Position numbers and translations under genes: made by a program
Assembly: GCF_025685605.1 (NCBI RefSeq)
Contig: NZ_JAGTUT010000001.1
Coordinates: forward strand, 3,286,001-3,350,000
Direction: 5' to 3'
From: Granulicella arctica
GTDB lineage: Bacteria > Acidobacteriota > Terriglobia > Terriglobales > Acidobacteriaceae
DNA length: 64,000 bases
Shown here: piece after piece, positions 38,183 to 48,271 of the stretch
Layout: every line of letters begins with the position of its first letter
Position numbering within the stretch: position 1 is the first letter of the stretch
The notes under the pieces: model-generated
What the model was told of the DNA's origin: nothing
Databases searched by the model: none
The model's input: the letters and a program-made list of their open reading frames with translations, nothing else

Positions 38183-39603
<1,421 letters not shown>

Positions 39604-39607
<4 letters not shown>

Positions 39608-40329
39608 GGCTGGGCTTCCTTCTTTGCGAGAGCTTTGGGGACCTTGACGCCGACGGTGGCGATGGGGAGTTCGTGAGGTGCGCCGTCGGGGTCGACAAGG
39701 ATGGCGTGGGTGAGGTTCTGAACGATGCCGGAGCCGGCGAGCGGCTGGGCAGACCAGCGGGCGATGCTTGCGATGAGGGCTGGCGGGATGCGGTCGGGGC
39801 TGCCCGGCTCCGGGTTCAGGGCGCGATTTGGGAAGATCCAGAGGGTGTACTCGGCTTCGGGCTGGGCGGTGGTTTTGCTGTCGCGAATCCAATCGATGGC
39901 GGCGAACGCGAGGAGTGGTTCGCGGGCGTTGAGATCGACCCAGAGGAGACCACGCGAGGGGCAGAAGTGGACGACGCAGCCGGAGATGGAGAGGTAGCGA
40001 TTATCGTCGGCGATGACCTTGTCGGGTACGGAGAGGTGGTCGAGCGCGGTGTCGGCGAGGGGGCGATACTTGCCGTTGACGGGATTGCCCCAGAAGGTCT
40101 GGGTTGCGGTGAGGTACTGAGCGAGCATGGGGCGGAAGCGGCCATCCTGCACGAGATCGTTTTCGCGACCCTCTTTGTCGGTGTCTGAGGGACCGTACTG
40201 CCAGAGCCACTCGAGGTCGGACTTGTGGACCTTTGCTGGCTTGTCTTTCGCGCCGGGGAGGTGGAACTGGGCGTGGGCGGTCGCTGCGGTGAGTAGGATT
40301 GCGGCGGCGAGTTGGAGGGTGCGGCGCAT
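39604..40329 (-). CDS. Unknown secreted protein encoded inside the leu operon
   Basis: A 241-residue protein with a clear Sec signal ([17 protein letters not shown]). The mature part contains [34 protein letters not shown] (two close cysteines) and a basic end. I recognise no known domain. It lies 10 bases after the small membrane gene and overlaps the leuC start by four bases (ATGA), so it is translated together with leucine enzymes although it should be exported. A role in leucine synthesis is therefore unlikely; it may be a co-regulated passenger. Confidence 0.75.
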
Positions 40330-40339
40330 GGTGTCTTGT

Positions 40340-40531
40340 TCAGCTCCGGGTGGTGCTTTGCTTCTTTGCTACGGCCATCATGATGAGGTTGGCGATGACG
40401 AGAATGAAGACTCCGCTGAGAGCGACGATGAGGAGCGGCTTGCCTCGGAGATACTGAATGATGAGGCCGGTGAGGATGGCCAGATTCATCAGGACAGCCT
40501 TGGTGTGCATCGTCATCGGTTCAGTTTGCAT
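40340..40531 (-). CDS. Small two-helix membrane protein in the leu operon
   Basis: A 63-residue protein with two hydrophobic segments (VLMNLAILTGLIIQYL and LLIVALSGVFILVIANLIMM) and a short basic end. GGAAG lies 6 bases before the ATG at 40531, which follows the leuB stop by 13 bases. No family is recognised. A longer reading frame upstream overlaps leuB and is not supported. Confidence 0.65.
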   Translation of the reverse strand: MQTEPMTMHTKAVLMNLAILTGLIIQYLRGKPLLIVALSGVFILVIANLIMMAVAKKQSTTRS

Positions 40532-40544
40532 GATGCTTCCGCTC

Positions 40545-41645
40545 CTAGACGGCGTGCATGGATTGACGCTTGTCGATGGATTCGGTGAGGGCCTGGTGAA
40601 CGAGTTTGCCCATCTGCTGGGTGGTGACGGTCTGGGCGGAGCCTCGGGCGATATCGGCGGTGCGGTAGCCAGCATCAAGGACCTTGTGGACGGCGTTCTC
40701 TACGGCTTTGGCGTCAGCTTCCAGACGAGCGGAGTGGCGTAGGACCATGGCGGCGGTGAGGATCGCGCCGAGGGGGTTGGCCTTACCGGTTCCGGCGATG
40801 TCCGGGGCTGAACCGTGTACGGGCTCGTAGAGGTTGACGGTGCCGCCGAGGGTGGCGGAGGGCAGCATGCCGAGGGAGCCGGTGATGACGCCAGCCTCGT
40901 CCGAGAGGATGTCGCCGAAGAGATTCTCCGTGAGGACGACGTCGAAGTTGCGGGGGATATTCATCAGGTGCATGGCCATGGAGTCGACGAGCTGATGCTC
41001 GAGGGTAACTTCCGGGTAGTCCTTAGCGACTTCGGTGACGGTGGCGCGCCAGAGTTGGGAGACCTCGAGAACGTTGGCCTTGTCGACGCTGGTGACCTTC
41101 TTGCTGCGCTTCGCGGCGAGTTCGAAGGCGACGCGGGCGACGCGGACGACCTCAGCCTTGGTGTAGCGCATGGTGTTGATGGCTTCGTCTGACTCCTTGT
41201 TCCACCAGCGGGGCTCGCCGAAGTAGAGGCCACCGAGGAGTTCGCGCACAAAGAGGATGTCGACACCTTCGGTGACCTCCGGGCGGAGGGGCGAGCTGCC
41301 GCTGAGGGCCTTATAAGCGATGGATGGCCGGAGGTTGGCGTAGCCGCCGAGAGCCTGGCGGATCTGGAGAAGACCGGCCTCGGGGCGCTTGTCGGGGGAG
41401 AGCGCGTTGAACTTGTTGTCGCCGACTGCTCCGAGGAGGGCGGCGTCACAGGTTAGGGTAGCGTCGAGGGTCTCGAGGGGAAGGGGCGAACCGGTCTCGG
41501 TAATGGCGATGCCGCCGATGAGGAGCGGAACAAAGGTGAAGTCGTGACCGCCTAGTTCGGCTACGGCCTTGAGGATGCCGATGGCTTCATGGGTGACTTC
41601 TGGACCGATGCCGTCTCCGGCGAGGACTGCAATCTTCAGATTCAT
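40545..41645 (-). CDS. leuB: 3-isopropylmalate dehydrogenase
   Basis: It oxidatively decarboxylates 3-isopropylmalate. The 366 residues show AGDGIGPEV at the N-terminus, GAVGDNKFN, the substrate-binding arginines in LRPSIAYKAL, and the metal/NAD region ENLFGDILSDEAG and EPVHGSAPDIAGTGKANP. AGGAAG precedes the ATG. A copy of the intergenic repeat (41685-41708) lies between it and leuA. Confidence 0.97.
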   Translation of the reverse strand: MNLKIAVLAGDGIGPEVTHEAIGILKAVAELGGHDFTFVPLLIGGIAITETGSPLPLETLDATLTCDAALLGAVGDNKFNALSPDKRPEAGLLQIRQALGGYANLRPSIAYKALSGSSPLRPEVTEGVDILFVRELLGGLYFGEPRWWNKESDEAINTMRYTKAEVVRVARVAFELAAKRSKKVTSVDKANVLEVSQLWRATVTEVAKDYPEVTLEHQLVDSMAMHLMNIPRNFDVVLTENLFGDILSDEAGVITGSLGMLPSATLGGTVNLYEPVHGSAPDIAGTGKANPLGAILTAAMVLRHSARLEADAKAVENAVHKVLDAGYRTADIARGSAQTVTTQQMGKLVHQALTESIDKRQSMHAV

Positions 41646-41684
41646 ACGCTTCCTTTTAACTTTGTGGCTACTTTGGCGAACTAC

Positions 41685-41708
41685 TTAACACGGATCAGTG
41701 CGGATGAA
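41685..41708. repeat. Single repeat arm between leuA and leuB
   Basis: This element carries TTAACACGGATCAGTGCGGA, nearly identical to the left arm at 37281. No second arm is visible in this 107-base gap, so it may be a solo half-element. Confidence 0.7.
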
Positions 41709-41752
41709 CGAATTTAAGAACGGGCAACTGCACATGCTGGTTAGGGCAACGG

Positions 41753-42928
41753 CTATGCGGTTGTGGCTACCGATTTGTCGGGCTGGAGCAGGCCTATGAG
41801 GTCCTGATCGTAGATGGATTTCTTGCGGTCGGTGAGGTCGGTGAAGCGATGGTAGACCTCGTCGAGTTGGGCGCGAGTGAGGGGGTGGCCCAGTTCGGCG
41901 AGGCGCTGCTCGAGGACGCGGCGGCCACTGTGTTTGCCGAGGACCAGATTGGTGCTGGGGACGCCTACCGAGGCAGGGGTCATGATTTCGTAAGTGAGGG
42001 GGTTGGCGAGCATGCCGTGCTGGTGGATGCCGGACTCGTGGGCGAAGGCGTTGGCGCCGACGACGGCTTTGTTCGGGGAGCAGCCGAAGCTGATGCATTC
42101 GGAGAGCATCTGGCTGGTGGGGAAGAGCTGGTTCATGACGATGTTGCTGTTGTATGGGAACTTATCGCGGCGGACCATCAGGGCTGCGGCAATCTCTTCA
42201 AGGGCGGCATTGCCTGCGCGCTCGCCGATGCCGTTGATGGTGCACTCGACCTGGCGGGCTCCGCCTTCGATGCCTGCGAGGGAGTTGGCTACGGCCATGC
42301 CGAGGTCGTTGTGGCAATGGGTGGAGAGGATGACGTTCTCCATGCCGGGAACGCGGGTATGGATGGTGCGGAAGAGGGCAGTGTACTCGGCGGGGGTGGT
42401 GTAGCCGACGGTGTCGGGCAGATTGATGGTGGTAGCGCCTGCCTGGACGGCGATGGTGACGATTTCGGTGAGGAAGTCGATGTCGGAGCGGGTGGCGTCC
42501 TCAGCGGAGAACTCGATGTCATCGGCATAGGAGCGGGCCAAGCGGACGGACTCGGCTGCCTGGACTAGGGCTTCGGCGCGGGTGATGCGGAGCTTGGCCT
42601 CGAGGTGGAGGTCGGAGGTGGCGATGAAGACGTGGATGCGAGACTTCTCAGCGGGCTCGATGGAGCGTGCGGCTGCTTCAATGTCCTCGCGCTTGCAGCG
42701 GGCGAGGGAGGTGATGCGTGGGCCGCGGACGTCTCGGGCGATCTGGCGGATGGACTCGGCGTCACCGAGGGAGGCGATGGCGAATCCGGCTTCGAGGATG
42801 TCGACGCCGAGCGCGGCGAGTTGGTGAGCCATGCGAAGCTTTTCGGCGGGATGCATGGTGCAGCCGGGGGATTGTTCGCCGTCGCGGAGGGTGGTGTCGA
42901 AGAAGACGATCTGATCTTGGTTGGCCAT
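41753..42928 (-). CDS. leuA: 2-isopropylmalate synthase lacking the C-terminal regulatory domain
   Basis: It condenses acetyl-CoA with 2-oxoisovalerate. The catalytic TIM barrel is complete: FFDTTLRDGEQSPG, STHCHNDLGMAVANSLAG and HESGIHQHGMLANP. The protein ends near residue 391, shortly after the linker (YHRFTDLTDRKKSIYDQDL). Classical LeuA of about 500 residues continues with a leucine-binding dimer domain, which is missing here; only 107 bases separate it from leuB. The start is the ATG at 42928 with GAGG upstream; a 30-codon extension has no site. It is the first gene of the cluster and divergent from a LysR regulator. Confidence 0.94.
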   Translation of the reverse strand: MANQDQIVFFDTTLRDGEQSPGCTMHPAEKLRMAHQLAALGVDILEAGFAIASLGDAESIRQIARDVRGPRITSLARCKREDIEAAARSIEPAEKSRIHVFIATSDLHLEAKLRITRAEALVQAAESVRLARSYADDIEFSAEDATRSDIDFLTEIVTIAVQAGATTINLPDTVGYTTPAEYTALFRTIHTRVPGMENVILSTHCHNDLGMAVANSLAGIEGGARQVECTINGIGERAGNAALEEIAAALMVRRDKFPYNSNIVMNQLFPTSQMLSECISFGCSPNKAVVGANAFAHESGIHQHGMLANPLTYEIMTPASVGVPSTNLVLGKHSGRRVLEQRLAELGHPLTRAQLDEVYHRFTDLTDRKKSIYDQDLIGLLQPDKSVATTA

Positions 42929-42960
42929 GTTTTCTGCAGCCTCTTTATGCTGGGACAAGC

Positions 42961-42993
42961 ATAACGCAGGCTTATGATGATATGCAGGCTTAT
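42961..42993. promoter_or_regulatory. Possible LysR-type binding sites upstream of leuA
   Basis: ATAA-N7-TTAT at 42961-42975 fits the T-N11-A pattern of LysR boxes. The GCAGGCTTAT part is repeated at 42984-42993, 18 bases on. It lies 33-65 bases upstream of the leuA start in the 248-base gap to the divergent lysR gene. The remaining gap shows nothing else recognisable. Confidence 0.45.
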
Positions 42994-43176
42994 TAGAATT
43001 TGTAATCAGAACATTCACGGAGCGATGGGCGCGGCCAGGAACGAATGCGGGGCCCGTCGCTTCGCTCAGGATGGCAATGTGGAACAGGCACCGACGTGAA
43101 CGAGCAATGCAATCGTGTCGGATTGCTTTTCGCTTTTCGGTCGAAGAAATGAGTTTTCCTACTTGAGGAGGTTTTC

Positions 43177-44100
43177 TTGGATTTGTTTCAGTTGGAGACG
43201 TTTCTGGCGGTGGCCGAGGAGAGGAGTTTCTCGAGGGCTGCGGCGCGATTGCATCGGACCCAGCCTGCGGTGAGCCAGGCTATTTCAAAGCTTGAGGGGG
43301 AACTGGGCGAGGTGCTATTTGAGCGCTCGTCGCGGGACGGCACGCTTACGGATGCGGGTGAGGTGCTGCGGGAGTATGCGCAGAAGCTGCTCAACTTGCG
43401 GACCGAGGCCACAGGCGCGTTGGGAGAGTTGCGGGAGCTTCATCGGGGACGGTTGAATCTTGCGGCGAATGAGTACACCTGCCTGTACCTGCTGCCGCTG
43501 CTGGATGAGTTTCGGAGGCAAAATCCGAGGATCAAGGTGTCGGTGCAGCGCGCGCTGGCGAGCCGTATTCCGGATGAGGTGCTGATGCATTCGGTTGATC
43601 TTGGCGTGCTTTCGTTTCGGCCGGAGGATCCGCAGGTGAGGTCGGTCGTCGTGTTTCGGGATGACTTGGCGTTTGTGGTCAATCCGCAACACGCCCTGGC
43701 GAAGGCGGGGGAGGTGTCGATTCGGCAGCTGGGCACGCAAAACTTTATTGCGCACAACATTGCTTCTCCACAACGGCAGAAGGTGATTCAAATCTTCAAC
43801 CGACATAAGACTCCGCTGCGGATGGGAGTGGAGCTGCCGTCGCTTGAAGCGATCAAGCGCTTTGTCGAGATGGGGAACGGGGTGGCTCTGGTTCCTGGGC
43901 TGACGCTGCAGCGGGAGTTGGAGCAGGGGACCCTGGTGAAGGTAAAGATTCGCGAATTGCAGATTGAACGGAAGCTGCGGCTGGTGTACCGGAAGCAGGC
44001 GAGTTTGTCCCACGCAGCCCTCGCCTTTCTCAAGGTGGTGGAGGCATATGCGGAGGCCCATGGCGATCCCTACTGCTTTCAGACGGAGCGTTCTGCCTGA
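43177..44100 (+). CDS. LysR-family transcriptional regulator, divergent from leuA
   Basis: A 307-residue regulator with an N-terminal winged helix (FLAVAEERSFSRAAARLHRT, QPAVSQAISKLEGELG) and a periplasmic-binding-protein-like effector domain. The start is a TTG supported by GAGGAGG about 7 bases upstream. Divergent position next to leuA suggests control of the leu/ilv genes, as with LeuO- or IlvY-type regulators, but no effector can be deduced. The box at 42961 is its most likely target. Confidence 0.93.
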   Translation: MDLFQLETFLAVAEERSFSRAAARLHRTQPAVSQAISKLEGELGEVLFERSSRDGTLTDAGEVLREYAQKLLNLRTEATGALGELRELHRGRLNLAANEYTCLYLLPLLDEFRRQNPRIKVSVQRALASRIPDEVLMHSVDLGVLSFRPEDPQVRSVVVFRDDLAFVVNPQHALAKAGEVSIRQLGTQNFIAHNIASPQRQKVIQIFNRHKTPLRMGVELPSLEAIKRFVEMGNGVALVPGLTLQRELEQGTLVKVKIRELQIERKLRLVYRKQASLSHAALAFLKVVEAYAEAHGDPYCFQTERSA

Positions 44101-44203
44101 ATCTTGCGAGATTGCGGAACATTTGGGCTGGAGTTGCGTCTGTATGAGGAGATGACCGCTCGGTGAGTCTGTCGGGCAGCATGAAACGCGATGAGGTAGG
44201 ACT

Positions 44204-44680
44204 ATGAGACTGATTGGCACAAATGGAATGCGGGTAGCAATGTTGGCGATATGTACGCTGACGGTAAGTGCGATTCCTGCGATGGCGCAGGATAATGGTG
44301 CACCTCCGCCACCTCCGGCGGGCGACCAGGGACCAGGCGGCGGCGGACATCGTGATCCGGCGCGCATGGAAGAACGTCAGCTCGAAATGATGACCAAGCA
44401 TCTGAATCTGACGCCCGACCAGGTGACCCAGGTGAAGGCCATCGACGATGCACAACGGTCGCAGATGATGGCAATGCGCGGCGATACCTCGATGTCTCGC
44501 GACGATAAACACAGCAAGATGATGGCGATGCGACAGGATCGCGAAGCAAAGATCCGGGCTGTGCTGACGGATGATCAGAAGCCCAAGTTCGACGCGATGC
44601 TGGCGAAAGAGCATGAGCGAATGGAGAACCGCCAGGGCGGCCAAGGTGGACCCCCGCCTCCGCCTCCAGCAGCCCAGTAA
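44204..44680 (+). CDS. Periplasmic LTxxQ-motif (Spy/CpxP-like) protein
   Basis: A 158-residue protein with a signal peptide (VAMLAICTLTVSAIPAMAQ), a proline/glycine-rich linker and a charged helical region with two LTxxQ-type motifs (LNLTPDQVTQVKAI and AVLTDDQKPKFDAM). The end is again proline-rich (PPPPPPAAQ). The family includes stress-induced periplasmic chaperones and metal sensors. Methionines are frequent (MMAMRG, MMAMRQ). Single-gene unit with a terminator behind it. Confidence 0.85.
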   Translation: MRLIGTNGMRVAMLAICTLTVSAIPAMAQDNGAPPPPPAGDQGPGGGGHRDPARMEERQLEMMTKHLNLTPDQVTQVKAIDDAQRSQMMAMRGDTSMSRDDKHSKMMAMRQDREAKIRAVLTDDQKPKFDAMLAKEHERMENRQGGQGGPPPPPPAAQ

Positions 44681-44700
44681 GGGTTTCAAGTAGTTGAAGG

Positions 44701-44735
44701 AGATGCCGGGGGAATCTGACCTCCGGCATCTTCTT
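44701..44735 (+). terminator. Terminator after the LTxxQ protein gene
   Basis: AGATGCCGG pairs with CCGGCATCT (44701-44731) and is followed by TCTTGT. It lies 20 bases past the stop codon. Confidence 0.7.
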
Positions 44736-44872
44736 GTCCCATACGCTTCGCGAGGACGCGGGTACGGGTACAATGGAACGTAGTGACGGTGCCCGTCGTG
44801 GGGTTTGCACGCAAGTGCATCCCAACGAAGTTCGAATTGGAATCGCGCAAACGTTAAGGGGTTCGACGAAGA

Positions 44873-45475
44873 ATGAAGAAGACGATGTTGTTGTGCGCAC
44901 TGGCGCTATCCGCCGTGACCGCTTTTGGACAGGAAAGCCGCCAGGATGTAAGTTTCAGTGCTGTTGGATTGGTTTCTCCGAATGTGACCGGAAATGCCGT
45001 TCATATGTCGACGACCCATACACTTGGTTTTCTCGGTAGCTACCGCTACCTCTTGACGCCTCGCAGTGGCTTGGAACTGAACTATGGCTTCCTCCAAAAC
45101 GACAATAAATATGTCACCAGCTTCATTCCGAATGGGAGAATCCATACGCGCCAGCAGGAGATTACCGGCGCCTACGTTTACAACCTGACCTTCAAGAAGA
45201 TCAATCCGTTCGCTGAAGTCGGTGTCGGCGCTTTGATCTTTACGCCGATCAAGGATTTCAGCACCAACAATCTTGATGCCAAGCAGAATACGAATATCGG
45301 TGGCCTTTTCGGTGCTGGTGTAGCGTACGAAATCAGCCCCAGCTTCGACATCCGCGCAGAGTATCGCGGCTTCATCGCAAAGGCGCCTGACTTCAGCACG
45401 GCGAACGCAGTCTTCAAGACGAATCGCTATGAAGTAATCTCCACTCCTGCAATTGGTGTTGCATACCATTTCTAG
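44873..45475 (+). CDS. Small outer-membrane beta-barrel protein
   Basis: A 200-residue protein with signal peptide MLLCALALSAVTAFGQ and alternating beta strands (LGFLGSYRYLL, GLELNYGFLQ, NPFAEVGVGALIFTP, PSFDIRAEYRGF). It ends VAYHF with a terminal phenylalanine, the usual Omp end signature. It resembles OmpW/OmpA-barrel-like 8-stranded proteins; no specific function can be named. The convergent gene at 45538 encodes a similar barrel with the same AYHF ending. Confidence 0.85.
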   Translation: MKKTMLLCALALSAVTAFGQESRQDVSFSAVGLVSPNVTGNAVHMSTTHTLGFLGSYRYLLTPRSGLELNYGFLQNDNKYVTSFIPNGRIHTRQQEITGAYVYNLTFKKINPFAEVGVGALIFTPIKDFSTNNLDAKQNTNIGGLFGAGVAYEISPSFDIRAEYRGFIAKAPDFSTANAVFKTNRYEVISTPAIGVAYHF

Positions 45476-45490
45476 GTTTTAGATACCAAC

Positions 45491-45519
45491 AAAAACTCCG
45501 GCATCTCGCCGGAGTTTTT
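45491..45519. terminator. Bidirectional terminator between two beta-barrel genes
   Basis: AAAAACTCCGG (45491-45501) and CCGGAGTTTTT (45509-45519) form a stem with a 7-base loop and A/T tails on both sides. It can serve both convergent genes. Confidence 0.88.
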
Positions 45520-45537
45520 GTTTAAGCGATACGAATC

Positions 45538-46080
45538 TTAGAAGTGGTACGCGAAGCCGGCTGACAGAGATGTGGGGGTGAGGCTGTCGTTTGCAGCAGA
45601 GGTGCCACTCTTGGAGAAGCCGCTCCAGCGTTGGTATTCATAGCCGATTCGCCCGTTCATGTGACGAAGAACCCGGATGTCAACACCTACGCCCAGAGCA
45701 CCCATGTTGTAGGCCAAGTTCGCTGAGTTGTAAGGATAGTTCAGAACACCTCGTCCAATCGCCACCTTGCCGTACGGCTGATAGCGGCCGTAGTGACGGG
45801 AGTATCGGGCGCCTATCTCATAGGTGCGCTCGTATACATTAGTGTTCGGGTCTCCATCCGAGATGAAGTTATAGCTTGCTTCCGCACCAATACCTTTGTG
45901 AAAATCGAAGTCAGCGTAGATGCCATACCCATTGAAACGGCTGCGCGCATAGTCTGAATTGGCATTTGTGAAGGTGACACCGACCTGTGCGTCACCGAGC
46001 CGGCTTGCGGTCGCTCGAGCTTGAGCGACACAGGGTAAGGTGCTGAAAAGCAGACCCATGGTTACAAGCATTTTCAACAT
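45538..46080 (-). CDS. Small outer-membrane beta-barrel protein
   Basis: A 180-residue protein with signal peptide MLKMLVTMGLLFSTLPCVAQ. Strands such as NGYGIYADFDFHKG, GAEASYNFIS, PYGKVAIGRGVL and GRIGYEYQRWSGF alternate as in an 8-stranded barrel, ending AGFAYHF. The start is the ATG after AGGA at 46080; the longer frame upstream has no signal peptide. It resembles the convergent neighbour in size and ending, but the two differ clearly in sequence. The 226 bases between it and the M48-like gene hold its promoter region only. Confidence 0.85.
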   Translation of the reverse strand: MLKMLVTMGLLFSTLPCVAQARATASRLGDAQVGVTFTNANSDYARSRFNGYGIYADFDFHKGIGAEASYNFISDGDPNTNVYERTYEIGARYSRHYGRYQPYGKVAIGRGVLNYPYNSANLAYNMGALGVGVDIRVLRHMNGRIGYEYQRWSGFSKSGTSAANDSLTPTSLSAGFAYHF

Positions 46081-46306
46081 GTGCGTCCTGAGAGAATTAG
46101 AACAAGAGTGTGTCGTTCCATCGTGCGAAGTATCTCCCGGCCTTACAGTCGATATCGGACGTTTGCAAGCTGGCATGAATTTGTCCTTCGAAACCACATC
46201 TACTAATTTGATGCGGGATTTCGCCTCGGCGTGTTACTTAAGCCGTATGTCTTATGTACGACAAAACGCCCAGTTTGGACTTGACACACTCTATACCTCT
46301 AATGTC

Positions 46307-48184
46307 CTACTGAGGAGGCAACGACTGACCCGTAGGTTGAGCAGCGGCAGGAGTAGCCGTATCGGCCGGGGTAGATGCGGCAGGCACGGTAGCGTCGCCG
46401 GGGTTAGTTGCTGCAGCACCTGCCGCCGCAGGTGCCGGTGCTGCTCCGGGATCGACGGGAACTTTATAGTAGGACAGCTTGATGTAGACAGGTTCCACTT
46501 CAAACGGCATCTTGTCTGCAGCCATCAACAGAGGCTCGAATGCGGCGTGCATGGTGATGACCTGGTCAGTCCAAGGATCGTAACGCAGAAAGCTTGAGAG
46601 TGGTACGGCGGCCTGCTGTTTCAGGTTCGCCTGATCTAGTTTGCCACCCTTCCCTACGAGACCCTGGAGCCAGAAGGAGTGCTCTTTGTCATCCTTCATC
46701 AGGCCGTCGCCGATCATAGGCTCGGTGAGAGCGTGGAGCGGCTTTGCACGCTGCTGCAGCTGCTGTAGATAGAGACCAAAGTATTGCTGGCCGTCGACGA
46801 GTTCCTTTGCACTCAGAAGTTCGATAGCCTTCTTGGCTGCGGCAGTGTTGTCTGCATCGGTATGATGCATTGGGATCTTGCTGAAGACTGACGTAGAAGG
46901 GAAGAGGAGGCTGTCGCTGAAGGCGTACTTTGTATCGAGCCGGTGGCCGAGAACGACGTGGCCAAGCTGGAAAGCCAGAACAGCGTTCAGGTTACCCATC
47001 TGCTGCGCTCCATCCTGCGTAACGATGGCTGTCGTGTCGATCAGGCTCTTTGAGAGAACGATCGTGTTGCCGATTGCCATCGATTCAAGCGGCTCTGTTA
47101 GCAGTGTGCGCACACGGATCGGGCGGGATAGCTGGATGCCGTTATAGATGAGAATGTTGTTGGCGAGGTCGGCAAGAGTTTTGTCAAAGTCGCTCGGAGC
47201 AGCCAAGAGGCCAGCCTGGAAGAGACGCTCGACGACGTTGTCTTCGGCTTCCTTCACCCACTCACGCTGAGCGCCGAGCGGGCTGACATCCTGTGCATCG
47301 TTGCTGACATCCGTTGCGCCTACAACGTCGAGTGAGGTGTTTTCCGCGTCCTTGTTCGGGACCTTCAAGACGTAGCCCCAAATGTGATTAATTGCCTTAA
47401 ACTTGAGGGTCTTTGTGGCGCTGCGGGGGTCGCTCTCTTCCACGTAGAACGCAGTGGGAAGCCAGAGGTCGGGTTGCACGTTGGTGCGCCAGCTATCGAA
47501 GTGGTAGTACTCGCTGATGGTCTGCTCGCTACCGGCAAAGTCACCGTTGAAGCGAACGACGTTCCCGTTATTACGCTCGATCCAGATGCGACCGAAGAAA
47601 CGGCCTACACTGCGCTTGCCCGAGATCGGAGTTACATCAAAGACTGAAGTGGGAACACTACCCAGAAACTCATTTCTTACGAAGCCGAAGGCATAGTGTT
47701 GACGATCGAATCCGTTGGAGTCCATCAGAATCATCTGCACAAAGCCGGACTCATGGAAATTAAGTCGCAGGACGGACGATAGACCGGTGAGGAAGGAACT
47801 GCTCTGTTTGAAGAGGCCTTTTTTCTGACCGCCTCCCGACTTGTAGGTGTCATCATCAATGACCTTGTCGAAATCAACGCGCCCAAGAAAGTGCTGGTCC
47901 GACTCTGGAACCTGTATCAGGGCCTTGTCCGGCCGCATGTTCTGGATATAGGTTTCGACGAGTGGCGTGCGCTCTTTGAGAGCCTTGATGACATCCTTTT
48001 CACGCACAATGGACTTATCTATAAGCTCATTCTGGGCCGCGGTCAGCTTCCGTGAGGACATGACGTCCTTGTTCTTATCCTTCTTCTTGCCGAAGACCGG
48101 GACGGCGCCTGCCATGGCGGGAAGAGTGCTTGCGGCCACGAAGGCCATCAGCAGGGCAACGGAAGTCTTATTGCGAAAGGTCAT
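46307..48184 (-). CDS. Secreted M48-peptidase-like protein with degenerate zinc motif
   Basis: A 625-residue protein with a signal peptide (VALLMAFVAASTLPAMAGA). The middle part resembles an outer-membrane-lipoprotein-like beta fold (FGRIWIERNNGNVVRF). From about residue 345 it resembles M48 zinc peptidases. The place where HExxH is expected reads AVLAFQLGHVVLGH, so the first histidine and the glutamate are replaced by F405 and Q406, while H409 survives. Hydrolytic activity is therefore doubtful. The C-terminal 50 residues are low-complexity Ala/Pro/Thr. Start at 48184 after AGGAG. It lies 87 bases behind the TonB-family gene and may be co-transcribed with it. Confidence 0.78.
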   Translation of the reverse strand: MTFRNKTSVALLMAFVAASTLPAMAGAVPVFGKKKDKNKDVMSSRKLTAAQNELIDKSIVREKDVIKALKERTPLVETYIQNMRPDKALIQVPESDQHFLGRVDFDKVIDDDTYKSGGGQKKGLFKQSSSFLTGLSSVLRLNFHESGFVQMILMDSNGFDRQHYAFGFVRNEFLGSVPTSVFDVTPISGKRSVGRFFGRIWIERNNGNVVRFNGDFAGSEQTISEYYHFDSWRTNVQPDLWLPTAFYVEESDPRSATKTLKFKAINHIWGYVLKVPNKDAENTSLDVVGATDVSNDAQDVSPLGAQREWVKEAEDNVVERLFQAGLLAAPSDFDKTLADLANNILIYNGIQLSRPIRVRTLLTEPLESMAIGNTIVLSKSLIDTTAIVTQDGAQQMGNLNAVLAFQLGHVVLGHRLDTKYAFSDSLLFPSTSVFSKIPMHHTDADNTAAAKKAIELLSAKELVDGQQYFGLYLQQLQQRAKPLHALTEPMIGDGLMKDDKEHSFWLQGLVGKGGKLDQANLKQQAAVPLSSFLRYDPWTDQVITMHAAFEPLLMAADKMPFEVEPVYIKLSYYKVPVDPGAAPAPAAAGAAATNPGDATVPAASTPADTATPAAAQPTGQSLPPQ

Positions 48185-48271
48185 GTCTTTACGGCTCCTG
48201 GTAGTACCCATGTATGAGGCAACGATGGCTATGCTGATTCGATTCTAGACGATGCAGGCAGCGACGACAGG

